Source: Heliopora coerulea (Eukaryota > Cnidaria > Anthozoa > Scleralcyonacea > Helioporidae). Taken from it: a DNA stretch of 64,000 bases. The position numbers were made by a program, and so were the translations under genes. Position 1 is the stretch's first letter, and the number at the start of each line of letters is the position of its first letter. Below the pieces are notes generated by a model, which made no database searches, had not been told where the DNA came from, and saw only the letters and a program-made list of their open reading frames with translations. The stretch is taken from NCBI GenBank assembly GCA_030142905.1, contig JASJOG010000147.1, positions 411,001-475,000 of the forward strand, given 5' to 3'. Below are positions 10,286-23,167 of the stretch, one piece after another.

Positions 10286-12246
10286 GCAAATGCACATTTC
10301 AAACTCATTAAAAATTGATGAGCAAAACACAAAGCAAATCATCACCGAGACGTAGTTTAAATATCTGACTTTAGTTAGGATGAAATTTTGACGATATCAA
10401 ACCAAGTTTTCAGTTTAAATACCAAGTCGTTTGACATGTATAATTCATATACTCGAAAGTCGTATTTAATAAGATATCTAAACACTTCAAAGTTTGTTAA
10501 AAAAAAAAACAAAAATACCAAAAAAAAACCTCGATTATCGCCTCATTTTTCAACTTCTCTGTGTTTGGATATCTGATACACTCCTTCTCGTCTTTGGTAT
10601 ATTACATGAAAGTTTATTGAACTGGCAGAAATCTTTGCATAACGTTAAATGATCAGACACGAGGAATAGTGCTTCGTGCGATATCCAAACAACAATGAAC
10701 TAGTTCATAATACTTATTAAATCAATTTCTAACTTATTTCGATTTGTAATGCGTTTCCAAACTTCGGAATTAATTTTCAGGTGTTTTGTACGATGTCTAA
10801 TGATAAAAGACATCTAAACGTCGTGACCTCCATACCGCTTACATCTTGACATTATTTCCAAGTGCAAATGTTTTAAGAACAATAAGAGCCATTTAATATG
10901 TACAGTAATAAAATAGTAATTACAAGTGTGAGCATTGTTAGCTCGCTCTCTATCAAGTTTTTCATTGGCCAATCACATCAATTTTGAGGATTTTTTTATA
11001 ACTCATTAACGCCTAATTTTCGATATATCAGATACCTAGAAATAATTTGTTTACATCCTTATTTAGCATTTCGTTTCGAAATTTTTTATTCTCACCAACA
11101 CTAGTCAATAGACTTTCAGCAAACCAGGACAGCAATATATATGAATATAATATAAGAATATACATATATTATGTATTCCAATATAAGATAATCATTTGTA
11201 TATACTTAGATTAACACAGCTACAAGTCTCGGTAGTTTGCTTTCTTGGTCACCTTACATGTACACTTACTCCACGCGCGAGTACAGCCTGCAATGCAGTT
11301 TGAAGTTGGATTTCCACGTGGCGTAAAATGTCGCGTGTGCGACTTTATGTATTCTTCAAATTTAATAGATTTCTACTTTCTTCCACCAAAGAACTTCAAA
11401 GACAAAAGGAAAAAGTTGTGCAGGGAATATTATGCACCAAATCGAAATCCAACTTCACCTCAGTCGAAATACATATCTTTGCACCCAGCTTTGGAAGACA
11501 GGCGGGCGCGTAACTATCTATAAGGGAGTAACAATAAATAAGTAATAATAATAATAAATAATAAGCACAGACAGACGGGAAAAACTTGGAGGCACATGGG
11601 ACAGGTATAGAATCGTCTCCTATGTGTTAAAGATTCAATTTTAAGTTCTAGACACGTTTTGTTCATACTCCGAAGAGGCAAGACGCATTGGGTTGCCTGA
11701 ATTCTTGAAGAAAGTTAAGACAGCTTTTTACGAATACAACAGAGACAAGATCGCAAAGCCACGAAGTGATGTACTAGACAGGTCAGTTTATTTACATGCA
11801 TGAATGTAATATTTTGTTGTTGATCAGCTGTCATACTTACTACAAATATCTTCACTTGTCAAATATTCTTCGCGAAGTTGGGAAGCAAATGGGGGACGTG
11901 GCAGGAGGCATATAGTATTGCATATGAAAATTTCTTCCACTCAAACTCTCATTTCCTGGCAAACGTTCTCTCTTGAAGAGTAAAATTCCCGGTGTTAGCC
12001 ATAGTAAAATTACAGAAGTCTTATTCCTGCCGGGAAAGTGGTAATGAAAGTGTAAGATTTGCATATCTTTCGCTATTTATACGTGAAAAGCTCATTTTAA
12101 ATGCCGAATAATTGATATTATTACCGTGTGGTGATATGTTCTAGGAATCGTAGAACCTGAATATTCCATGGTTCTGATAGTCTTATCTTTCGCCTTAAAA
12201 ATGTAGCATATTTTTCCGAAGGTGGTGCCCATCTCGCTGGGCCTAT

Positions 12247-13050
12247 TCTAAGAATATTTCAATAGTGTACACACTTCAGGATGAGTATCAAGGTTAACAG
12301 GAACCACTTGACGTTCTGGGCGGTCGGAAGCGGGGGTTGTAAGTGGTGTAATACCCCTCTCAATATTTATTAATGACGAAATTCAGGTAAGTTACCGGCT
12401 TTATTTAAACTAATAATCAGTCAACTAACATCGAGAAGTCGTTAAGCGTTTCAGAAGGCAAAAGAGCATAGATTCCGTTGTAATTCGAGAAAGTCATTCG
12501 AAGGCTATTCAACACCAGTTTCCAATTTGAAACATTTTAAAATGAGAAAACTTCTGGTCCTAAATAGTGAAACTAGGAACTTTGAAGGGAGGGAGTCAGA
12601 TGGAGATATCAACGCACAATCAAGGTTGATTTTCATAATTTTCGGCACAGTAGGTGTACGTGGCTCCAGTGAATGGGGGAAAAAACCTGCCCCTAACAGC
12701 ACACACAAGACCTACCGTAAAAATGGCAGGGGTGACGATCAGTCAACGCCTCCTCTAGTTCTGCCCTAGATAAATGGGAAATATTTTCAGGCAGATGACA
12801 AAAAAAATTTGGAAAGTCAAGTAACTCTTTGCTTCACCCATCCCCATGGTCTGTTTTCTTCGCAATAGCCCTGGTGAAGTTATTACAAGAGAAACGAGCA
12901 AGTCGTTAAGCATGTATTCATACTCAGAACTTACCTTATTTGGAAACATGTCACGTTTATTGGGCATGTTTAGGTACAGGACAAGACTGACTCGCGCGAG
13001 AATATTGATCTGAATGAGAACCCATCCTTTAATACGAATTTAACAGGAAA
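12247..13050. repeat. ~800-bp insertion in intron 2 of copy 2
   Basis: Copies 3 and 4 read continuously from GGGCCTAT into GCCGAGGTA (34135-34150; 61855-61870), while copy 2 has ~800 bp of unrelated sequence at this point. No terminal repeats, target duplication or protein homology could be recognised. Alternatively copies 3 and 4 lost it. Confidence 0.45.
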
Positions 13051-14384
13051 TGGCCGATGTATGAACACGATCACCACGGTTTTCTTTTGTTCTGGGAGGT
13101 ACTTAAACACCGTCAGACCACTGGACGAATGTTATTTTAATTCATATAACGTCTTACCGAGAGACTGGATAACAAATTAATCAGTAAGTAATACACGTAT
13201 TTATTAAATGGCTGTGGCAGCGAGCGCTCCAAAGACGGAATTACTACAATTTGATTGATTCATAAGTGGTGTGATATTTCCCGTATTGCCTGCTCAGGGA
13301 AGGTTTAAAAAGCCTATGCTTGTGTGGAACAAAAATTAAAATGTTTGAAAATATACGAAGTGACCATGTATGGCAAACAATCGGAAACGGAAAAGTAAGG
13401 AAAGGTAGCGTGAAGTTGGTCTAGAAATTCTTCATGAAATGACAAGGATTGAAAGTTTTCGACGCTCTCTACCTTTGCACTTGTCAATTAATTTACGTTT
13501 CAGAGAAGCCACATAACAAACTACTCGTTGATCTTATTTACTGCGTAGTAGAGGAATATCGGACTTCTGTTTTTGCACCGACCTTGATTTCGCTCCCTAC
13601 TTAAAAATATCGGTCCGATATTTCACTGGTACAGACCTCGCGCTCGGTCAAAATGTAGTAGATATCGTTTCTCATGTTTCATATACGGTGACAAAAGCAC
13701 GTGGGATGTTGCGAAACATGAGAAAAGCAGTTTTTCAGTATTATATTACTTATATCATATGAACTAATGACTATTGATTTCCTTTTTAGACATCTACCCT
13801 ATAACTATACTCCAGCATATTTGAAAGAAAGGACAGATGTAGCCTTATCCTTATTGAATGAGATCAAAAATAAAAGCATGGACGAAAATAAAATGAAACC
13901 TAGAGAAATAAAAGGAGTTGAACAGGTGAGTTCAAAGTAAATCACAGAGAACAGGCAGGAGATACTAAGAACATAAAAAAAACATGATCAGACAGGAACT
14001 AATAGTTCTCGACTTCTCATGCATTACGAAATAGGCAAATAAGACTGCGTTAAACAAGTTTGAAAAAGAATTTACGACCTTTAGACACATTGGCGAGATA
14101 TTCTCGTGTCTCTTCCCTATGTTTTACCCTGATGAAAGACATCCGTTCGAAACTTCCATTTCTTTCACATATGTTATGGTAGTATTTTTTCAAGTGTTCA
14201 GCGGAAACAATTCGTAGATTTTGTCATATTCCAGTTTTTCGTATAATTTTTTTCCTGTCTAAACTTTTCAATGCAGTGTGGTTAAATACTTAGAGTTCAA
14301 GCCATTTACGACATGATAAAGTCCATACTTAAACCTAGTAAATATAGGGCAATTCCTCCACTACTTTTTTTTTTTAAGAAAGCT

Positions 14385-14535
14385 CTCGGAAAATGTCATG
14401 GACGCTTAGGAAGACTATATTATATTGCAAGACTACTATATATTGTGTAATTCCTTTTTGAGCACTTTTGGCTCGTGGATGCTTAGCAAGACTACAGTTT
14501 AATTCCTTTTTCAGCACTTTCGGCTTGTGATTAGT
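14385..14535. repeat. Local tandem duplication in intron 3 of copy 2
   Basis: The unit GGACGCTTAGGAAGACTA ... AATTCCTTTTTGAGCAC is present twice (~14400 and ~14478). Copies 3 and 4 carry it once (35428; 63055). Confidence 0.6.
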
Positions 14536-15359
14536 TGACAAGTGTCAATACTGTTTTTTGCAGGTGAAGCTCTTCTTGAAAACTATATTTTCAACTCCTT
14601 ATGACGGAAACTTCTACGATGGGGACTGGTTATTGGGACCAAACAATTTCTGTTGGCAACCTGTATGTCGTTTAGGATTTAGTCTCGTGCGATATGGAAT
14701 TTGGTTCAAACCAGCAAATGCAACTGAATTGGAAGAAGTTCTAAGAAGAATAGCACTGTATGGAGAAACATTGAAGCAGTACAAGTAAGTCCTAGAACAC
14801 GTCAGTTTAACGCTAAAAGACCCAGCATTGAAAACCTCGCATGTGAAATGAGTTCCTCTATTCAATCTTTATTTCGGACTGAGCTATAAAGAGTGTTTGG
14901 TTTATTTTATGGTTCACTTTATTGGAGGATAGATGGTAAGAGTGTCTTACACTGTTGACGGAACAGCACCTCTTCAGAGCAGATTACTACACGCGTAAGA
15001 ATTGCGTGAGCATTGGGGCTTGTTCCCCTTAAACTTAAATTCCATTTTCGCTGTTAAAATTTCCCTTTAATTTTAAAAAACGCATCATTTACTCAATCGA
15101 TGTACAACTGTCTATTAGAAGGTGCTTCTCTTGAAAGCAAGCATCCCTAATGACCCCAACGTGAATTTCCTTCTTGCGACCTGGCAGATGACATTTATTG
15201 ATGATTTTTTATGGTTTTCAAGCAGAAGCTGTTACCTGAAATATTTCCGTCCTAAAATATAGCAAAGCCTTCCTATCCTTATTTTCATTTGGTCGAACTG
15301 TTAGAGATTCTGGAGAATTTCTGTGCATAGTGATCGTATGAAACTAAAGGGAGCGTGGG

Positions 15360-17390
15360 CCTTAAAATTGGAGTTAATTTAAACGCCTATTTTGAGTAAA
15401 GTTTGGACAATTGTTCCTCTCCAGGCCATTTTTCGTTTGTTGGAGAGCCTTGAGGACAGAATAAGAAATGAAAGGAAGGTTCACTCGTGTCGGAGCCTCT
15501 GAAGTATTTGTCGACACTTTTCGAAACAGTCCGCAGACCCTTTGTTCCGCCAAAATCCTCGCAGCCAGTAAACCCCGTAGCCAGCTCAACAAGGATTTAA
15601 CCTGCGAAATGCGGTGTTGGCTCAGTAAAATGGTTATATCTTAAAGTATTTGATCGATTTTCATTCTTTGAGGACTGGTTGAAGAGGTAAGGTAAGTGAT
15701 AATATTTCTATTAACTATAAGTTATGAAAAGATTCGCAACTGCTAAATTTAGACATATCTCTTATGAGTAGGCCATTTGTGCGGCCCACACAATCAATAT
15801 AGTTTCTTTTCTTTCTCTGATGAATTATTTTTCTGTCAGCTTAACCTAAGGCTTGAATATTGAAGTCTGTGCGCTAGTATAAGGTTCAGTCACCAACAGA
15901 CAAGTTCTTGAAGTAATATTAAAGTGCCTATGTCATGGTTGGGGAATCCACATATTTGAGATATTTAGACCCTCCTGAGAAAATTTGTAATATATCTTCT
16001 CAGGCGAAAATTTCATCTTCATGGAGTTTACTGTTAAAGTTGGCTATTTTGGCCTCTGACCGCGTGACAAAAAACCTGGAACTAGTTGCCGGAAGTGACG
16101 TCTATTCAGGGAGACGCTAAAACTGTTTCAAGACATTTACGTAGGGAATACCAGCCAAACTGCAGAATCTGTCGTTTTTTTCCACGGTATTATTGTTCGG
16201 ATTCGATTGAGAGTTGACCGTCGTATAATTCACAATTTCCTGTAACTCTTCCAACGCAGATGACAGCCACAATTACTCAGATATGAAATTTATTCGTGGA
16301 TACGTGATGGAGGTCGAAGACGACGCAAACATGTCTTCCACAGACGCTTTCATAAACGGGCATGAATTGTTTTTCAAGCCTTATCAAGACAAGCCAATGG
16401 CCGATGTAGATTGGATTGCGAAGTATAATGAGCAAAGAGGACCTGAAGAAGATAAATTGCAAATGCAACGAATTCGCTTGGAAGGACGCGATAAGGTCGA
16501 AAGTAGGGTAAGTTTAACAGCATGTAATTGTTTATTACTGTTTACCGACTGCTGGAAGTATATTCAAAATTTGTAACGTGTGTATGTATTTATGGGTTTA
16601 ATTTGGTCTTTCCCTTACGGGTTTAAGTGCGTTAATTGCAACACACAACCGCTTCGGAATGCAAAGAAGGTCAGTGTTGCGTGGAGGTCGATGCTTGTGT
16701 TGAGACAGTTGACAGCGATCAAGTTCTCTTCGAGGCCGAATCTGTATCAACAAGCTGCGTCACATCGACAAACCAACTGTTACTCCGTGTTACTCAGGAG
16801 GGTCTAAATATCCCAAATATGTGGATTCCCCAACCATGATATAGGCACTTTAAGCGTTTTTGAGACATTAATGTCACAACGAATAACGATCATACCGAGT
16901 CACACATTACCCTGGTATAGTCACAGCTGTGCAACAACAGGCATTTCTTATGTAATGTATGAAATAACTTCGATTTGTGTTTGACTTAAAACTATGGGTT
17001 GATTTGTTTATAACGTTCATTATCGTTCCTTGCTATGGAAACTAATACGTTGTCTAAATACGTATAAATATTATAAGTCTAAATTTAACAGTTGGGAATC
17101 TTATTATAACTTATAGTTACCAGAAATATTATCACTTACCTTTCTTCTTCAACCAGTCTTCGTAGAATGAAAATCGGTCCAATACTTTTCAAGATATAAC
17201 AATTTTACTGAGCCAACATCACATTTCGTAGATTAAATTCTTGTTGAGCTGGCTGTGACTCGTTTGTCCAAGCGAAGAGTATGGGAATGGCTCCAAAAAA
17301 AGTGAACACACGTTACACCCTCGAGTGACCCTCCTGGTTATTTCTTATTCTATGCCTTGAATTTGAACAAATGATGTTTAGGCAACTGTT
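15360..17390. mobile_element. Inverted-repeat element carrying a cysteine-rich gene fragment
   Basis: Sequence near 15360-15975 recurs as its imperfect reverse complement near 16795-17390: for example GGTTGGGGAATCCACATATT at 15939-15958 against its complement at 16817-16836, and matching blocks around 15690-15770 / 17065-17135 and 15630-15700 / 17130-17210. The arms are several hundred bp long and interrupted. The region is absent from copy 3. Transposon family not recognised; no transposase seen. Confidence 0.5.
16267..16839 (+). pseudogene. Gene fragment with a P2X7-C-like cysteine motif (tentative)
   Basis: An open stretch at 16267-16507 reads MKFIRGYVMEVEDDANMSST and further on RIRLEGRDKVESR before a GTAAGT donor. 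About 110 bp later, with one frameshift, follow CVNCNTQP and SECKEGQCCVEVDAC. The spacing of RLxG...V, CxxC and ECxxxxCCxEV resembles the cysteine-rich C-terminal domain first known from P2X7 receptors, which is spread widely in stand-alone invertebrate proteins. It lies between inverted repeats inside an intron of copy 2, and its last codons come from the right repeat arm. Its phase does not fit the host gene, and copy 3 lacks it. Probably a captured or retro-inserted fragment; the family call is uncertain. Confidence 0.35.
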
Positions 17391-19601
17391 TCGTATTTGT
17401 TTTCTTAAGCTGTATGGTAGAAAAACTGTTTCATTGGGTATTAGTCTGCTAACGTTTCTGCCTTATTTATTTTACATTTGAAAAAAAGAAAAACAGAGAC
17501 AAAAATGACCTTTGACCATAATCCTAAATTTTTCGTCTGTTTTGTTTGATTTGACTCCCGCTTCATCGAATATTGTGGCTTCCACTTTATAGCCTACAAC
17601 TGAGTGATATCTAGCCACAATGGCTTGGTCTTTTGATAACCAGTGGGACACCCTGAGGACTTCAGCTCAAGAAGCATTCCCATACCATTTGTGACAACTT
17701 CAAGCCCCCACAGATATTACTCCTTGACAAGTACAGTGATTCATGGCAAATTAACTGTACACCAAGAGGTATACTGCGTAATTGTTTCTTGTCAAGAAAC
17801 CTTCGGTTTGTTCAACTCAATAATTCAGAAATACCAAATAAAGTCAATATAAAAGTAATTAAGTCAATACCAGTATCTGACCCGATAAGCTGAACTAATT
17901 ATAAATTCAATTAAAAGGCAATTGGGCTAGACTTTAGTTCAGCGGATTCGTCCCGCCGCTGGTCTTTCGTGCGGAATCAATTGTCTTGCTCGGCAGCATT
18001 TAGCGAGAGATTTATGCATCCCAACACATTCATTTGATTATTTCGAATGAAAACGACAGAGTATCGTGTAGAGACAAAAGAATTTCAGTTACAATTAAGG
18101 TTAAGTTAGGGCTAGAATTCAGGTTTAGTCTGGAAATAATACTAAATGTCGAAGAACAATTATATTAGTGGGATTTTAGCCAGCAGGTGAAAGAGTAAAC
18201 CTGTTTCCCGAAATAAAAATCCCGCAAAATAGTCTTTACTAAATTTACAGATATCTCCATTAACTAGCGGTATTTTAGGTTCCGTCGTCGGAACACCGAG
18301 CTTTGCGATTTAAATTTCTCACCCAAACTCGTTTCCTTGTTTGCTGAGCCGACGTCGAACGAACAGCAGCAAGATGGATCCTGCAGACTGCCGTAGAACC
18401 AGTAATTGAAAGAGAAATTTCAAATTAAGCCCGTCGAAACTTATGGTCAATAAGCTTGACACCAATCGATTAACAATACTCAAAGTATATGATGAAATGC
18501 ATGCTATCTCGTCCTTATAATGTAAACTACTTTTAAATGTCTGTGCCGGACTTCACTTATAAAATTAGTTCAACCGAAATGCTCATGTAACCTTTCAGGT
18601 CAAATATGAAGTCTGGAGTTATGGCAGGAATGGTACGCTCACATTCCTCTTGTCGATCTGGTTTGAATGCTTTCAAGCACAGATTCAATGCAATATCTAG
18701 GCACAATAATCCAAAAGATGTCTTGAATGAATGGTGCGTCCGACATTTCTTGAAATCGTCTTATATCAAGAATATATCAATAGCCGATCGACAAAATTGG
18801 GCCAAATTAAAAGGAAAGGACATCTCCACCTCAATAAGGGATGCTTTGATAGAAGGTTAGACTCTATACTTATTAAAGCCAAGAAACTGCACAAATAATT
18901 CCAGATAAGTTGGAATGGAAACGAAGTGTCCGATATAAAGACCAATGAAATACGCTACTTAACCTTTTGGACTAAGAATAGTGTTTTGGTCCCTCTGCTA
19001 AACAAAATAGTGCCCATCTGGAATCAACATTTTCTTAATAACCTTGTAAATTTTTAATTCAGATACTTTAACATTTTGGATACATTTTTTAAATAAATTA
19101 ACACTAGATAGCAAAAGGCTTTTATCGCAAAACTAATTCGAAGTTCTTCTGCATTTGGATTATTACTTTCGTTCGTTTCAACATCTCAAGAGCTTTCCGA
19201 GTAAAAAATAGTAAATTGATTCATCGGACTCGTCAAAGAATTTTCATTGGTAAAAATTTTGGTTAAACTGTCAGCGACTGACTACTTTAACTCACTTTGT
19301 AAAGAGTCATGTTGCACAAATTTACAACGATATCTTTTAAAAATAGAACCAAAGGACCCATTTATTCGATACGACTGTCGTATACAACTGTACGTTTTGG
19401 GGTATGTAATATTGTCTAATAGCTTTTGATTCGCTCGCTAAAGTAGCAGTACGTTAGGAAGACTCCAGTCAGTTAATTGGATACAACAGAACAAACAATC
19501 GCATACGACAATCGTATCGTTTGACTGGGCCTGAAACAAAGACTGTGGAAGAAAAATATAAAAATGGGACGCTGCGCTGAGCAGTATAAAACGACGCAAA
19601 G

Positions 19602-19748
19602 AGTTAAAAGATCGGTAGATTGCTGAATTTATGAAGGAATTCTAACGTTTCGAGCTATGCCTCTTCGTTTCACTCTCTGACGAATTGCCCTAGCTCGAAA
19701 CGTTAGACTTCTTTACCATAAATTCGGCAGTCCACCAACCTTAACTTT
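19602..19748. repeat. Palindromic repeat in intron 5 of copy 2
   Basis: TCTAACGTTTCGAGCTATG is mirrored by TAGCTCGAAACGTTAGAC, with outer arms built on a GCCGAATTTAT / ATAAATTCGGCAGTCC pair. The centre contains CTCTGACGAA. The orthologous copy in intron 5 of copy 3 is at ~37575-37730, where the right arm has mutated. Confidence 0.6.
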
Positions 19749-20399
19749 TTGTATTGGGGAAGAAAACCTGTTCTCAGGTCATCAAAATAAACCAAGTTGT
19801 ACCCTGATCTGATATTACTATATGAGGTTGATATATGTATATATATAAACTGGTAAATATGAGTATTTGAGTCCATTGTTTACTCGCAAGTCAATAGAAA
19901 TAGGATGGGTATACTCGTCCGGTGAGGGGCGCTGGCAAGACTGGGGACGAGTTCACTAGTCCTTCGAGTTCAGCAGGGTTAATATTTTCGAACACATTGA
20001 TAATTCATAATCCCAAAACAAAAGAAATTGGTTTGAAATTGAAAACACCTCAAAAGTGGATGGTGGGTTTGAAGATATCCCAGGAAAAAGTGGAGCGAAA
20101 TTATAATAAACATATTCTTTTCAAAACTTGTTTGAAGTTATTACTGCTCTGTGTATCCTCTAAGAACATTTGCCAAAATAGAATTAGTAAAACCATTTTG
20201 ATTAAATACAGGACAACGGTTGAATCGCATTAAATATGTTTTCACTTTTGGGAGTTACCGTTTGTGTATTTAATGGAAATACTCATTGGTTTCTGAAATG
20301 AAACCATTTTTCTCAAATACAATGTACCTAAATTTAAAATATACTGTTTTTCGAGTTTTCCTGGACGATATTATCCTTTCGACCTCGTTCACTTTCCCT

Positions 20400-20460
20400 T
20401 TTGATCTGCTTTTTCTCTGCTTTTTCTCTGCTTTTTCTCTGCTTTTCCTCTGCTTTTCTT
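20400..20460. repeat. Tandem repeat of CTGCTTTTTCTC
   Basis: About four and a half copies of a 12-bp pyrimidine unit in intron 5 of copy 2. Copy 3 has a single unit (38405-38420), so this is a copy-specific expansion. Confidence 0.7.
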
Positions 20461-21399
20461 CAAGATAATCACAGGTGCTTAGCTAATTTAAATCCTTGTA
20501 GAGGCTTACTGAGGTTCCATTTCTAACTCCTCGAAACGCAGTTTTTGCATGAAGAATACGCAAGCCCGAGCCATAGAAACGCGCCCATGATGTCGTCCGC
20601 TGACTGTCCAGAATTTCTGGCCACTGATCTGTTCAAATACCCGTGGTAAAACTTTACCGAAATTTCAAAGCTCTCGTACATTAGGAAGCCTCGCCTTTAC
20701 CTGGCCTTTTCAAAAGGCGCTCACACTTTGAAATCCCAGTGAATTCCTGTCTCGTATCTGAACTGTGGTGTAATTATTCAAGGTGATTCAAAGTTTGTTG
20801 CATCAATGGCATGTACAAAAAAAAATTGAAAACTTACATATAGTTCATAGTAACCCATATAAATGATAGGGGAGTTCTCTATCTGTCATCTAATGTAGAT
20901 TTATATCAAATTATATTTTAGGAATCGGCAAACCTATCGTGGATCTGATAAACTATATGGAAGATGAACATTTGAGACACTGTTTACCGCCAGAAGTGTC
21001 CAGCGGTTTAGCTTCTCTCCCGGTCGCTTACATCTACCTGGATGGCAAAAGGACGGCACAGCGCACAACGCAAACCTTACCTTTAACTGGGCAAGCTCTA
21101 AGTGGAAAAAATACTTACAAGAATACCTTACCTTACTTCACAACAAGTGATATCACCCCTGACGAAATTCACGAACTTGGAAAGGAAATGTTAAAAGTTT
21201 TTTTATTCACAGGTAAACGACATAAAACAAAAATAGAACACAACTCCATTCAAACTCATTTATGAGCATTTCTAGGTTGAAGACCTAAAGCTAATTGAGT
21301 TGTAGGAAAACAGTCTTCTATTGTGAATAACACAATCATTGGCAATTTTATTCGAACAAAATCGATATGCAAGTCATTCTGTCCCTCCTTACGAAAATT

Positions 21400-21760
21400 T
21401 CAGATGTGAAAACACATCCAATTGCAACATTTTCACATTTGAAATTTTCATTTCACGTGTGAAGTGAGCACCTTTTCACATATGAAATACGTTTATGCAG
21501 TCAAAAGCGTTCTAACCCGAAAGATTTGAAAACTTAACCTTACGAAAATTTCACATGGAAAAGCATACGGAATAGGAATATTTTCATATACGAAATTTTC
21601 ATTTCACATACGAACTACTTAAACCACATGCGAAATGGACTGGTTCATTTGAAATTTGATTCATTACATATCAAATCTTTGCATACGAAACACGAGTTTC
21701 ACATATGAAATAGAATGTTCGCATGTGAAAATTTATTGATTTCATGAGAAATTACGTGTG
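21400..21760. repeat. Cluster of TTCACATRTGAAA-type palindromes, intron 6 of copy 2
   Basis: At least ten variants of the self-complementary word TTTCACATATGAAA (for example 21473-21487 and 21699-21712) occur within 360 bp. The cluster is shared with copy 3 (39355-39775), and related words occur again at 22685-22760, 24365-24400 and 40690-40780. Confidence 0.55.
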
Positions 21761-23167
21761 AATGTTTTGTGAGGATATGTACTTTGTAGTGTGACTCAAA
21801 ACTATCTTGCCAACCAGTCATTCTTCTTCACAATTTTTTTCGCGTAAAAGTCCACAAATTCTTCAAATTCATAATGCACAGTAATGATTTGTTTTCAATT
21901 ACGAATAGTCGAAACTCAAAATGGACATGGTTTCAGTGAAATTAGAATTTAAACCTGTTCTGAGAAGTTATTTTTTAACAAATTTATAGGCTATAGAGAT
22001 CGCCAAAACTGTGACAGGTGAATCCGATAATGATACTGCCATCCGTGAGATCAAAAAAAGATTAAATGCTTCAGAACAGTTCTTCAACAGTGAGCCCTTT
22101 CCTGCGAACGAATCTGATGCCGCTGCTTACAAGCTTTGCTCAAGGGATAACGACGTAAAAAGGTACTGCCCGAAACGCTGGGCAGCGATGCAAAAGTGGT
22201 TCACATCCATTAGAGCGACAATGGGAATGTTAGCACCAAAACTTGTTCCGCTATTTCATCATGTTGGAAAAAAGAATACGATGCCTAACTGTCCAATTCA
22301 AGTGATCGCCAATTTTAATCCATCAGCTGGAGTCCAAGTTTTTTTTTGAACCTGAAGGAACATGCCGTAGACCTGCTTACTATGCTCTTCCCCTTTTTCT
22401 CAATAATTATGGCCCGAAATTTACACAGTGGATCATGATTGCTCACGAAACGTGGCCTGGTCATCACACTCAACTTCAAGGTATGTTTATTCCCTCCGCA
22501 AAATACCCTTAAAAAACAATAAATATAATCGGCTAAAGTGTAGTTTAGCAGACGCACCTGGATGTTGACCAGCATTGCTGGCTCAACAGTAAAGTGAGAT
22601 TTGGTGGGTAATGTTGAGCATGCCTTCAAAATGTTAGTGGTGAAGCAAGTTTTCCCTTATGGAAATTTTAAATCACTAGCTATATGCGAAACGTGTTTCA
22701 CATTTGCGGAAACTCATGTGTTCACCTGTGATCCCCTGTGATGTCGCCTTTTTCGCATCTGTTTCTCATCTGCTACTTGTAAGACTTATCACAAGTTCCA
22801 ATTTCACAATCGATACCTGGTATGTGTAATTCTCATTAGGGTGAAGAAGATGGTCACATCTGTATATATTTGTGTATATACGACATATGTTCGGCAAGTG
22901 CATGACGTATGCACATGCCATCACATGAGAACAGTCATGTAGAATTTTGATAATGGTTAAAATGAGTTTTCGGAGTTTTTTGCCTCAGGTCAAAAAGAGC
23001 ACTTTCAAGACAAGTGTAAAGATTCACTCACATGGGTTGATTTGACATCCTACCTCCCATTTTTTACCGAAGGATGGGCCACGTATGCCAAGAGCCCTCT
23101 AACAGATGAGGACATGAATATTTATGAAGATCACCCTATGAAAAAGTATGGCATGTTGCAGTGGCAG

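Larger units (their letters stand above)
9060..11651 (+). other. Intron 1 of copy 2
   Basis: Bounded by GTAAGT and TTCTAG. It contains two hairpin repeats (10061-10168 and 10203-10285), a Penelope-like tail signature near 10790-10830 and a conserved open stretch at 11245-11523 discussed as a finding. Introns 30980-33545 and 58635-61247 are the same in copies 3 and 4. Confidence 0.7.
14785..18598 (+). other. Enlarged intron 4 of copy 2
   Basis: At 3.8 kb this intron is much longer than the 822-bp equivalent in copy 3 (35735-36556). The extra sequence holds an inverted-repeat element with a gene fragment, listed separately, and a block at ~17500-17690 that copy 3 shares. The flanking exons join in frame (AA then G gives Lys), which shows that the exon-like pieces inside do not belong to the DUF885 gene. 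Confidence 0.65.

Noticed and set aside
16267..16507. An extra exon of DUF885 copy 2
   Set aside because: Adding it shifts the frame into a stop in the next exon, while exons 4 and 5 join in frame without it, and copy 3 lacks it.
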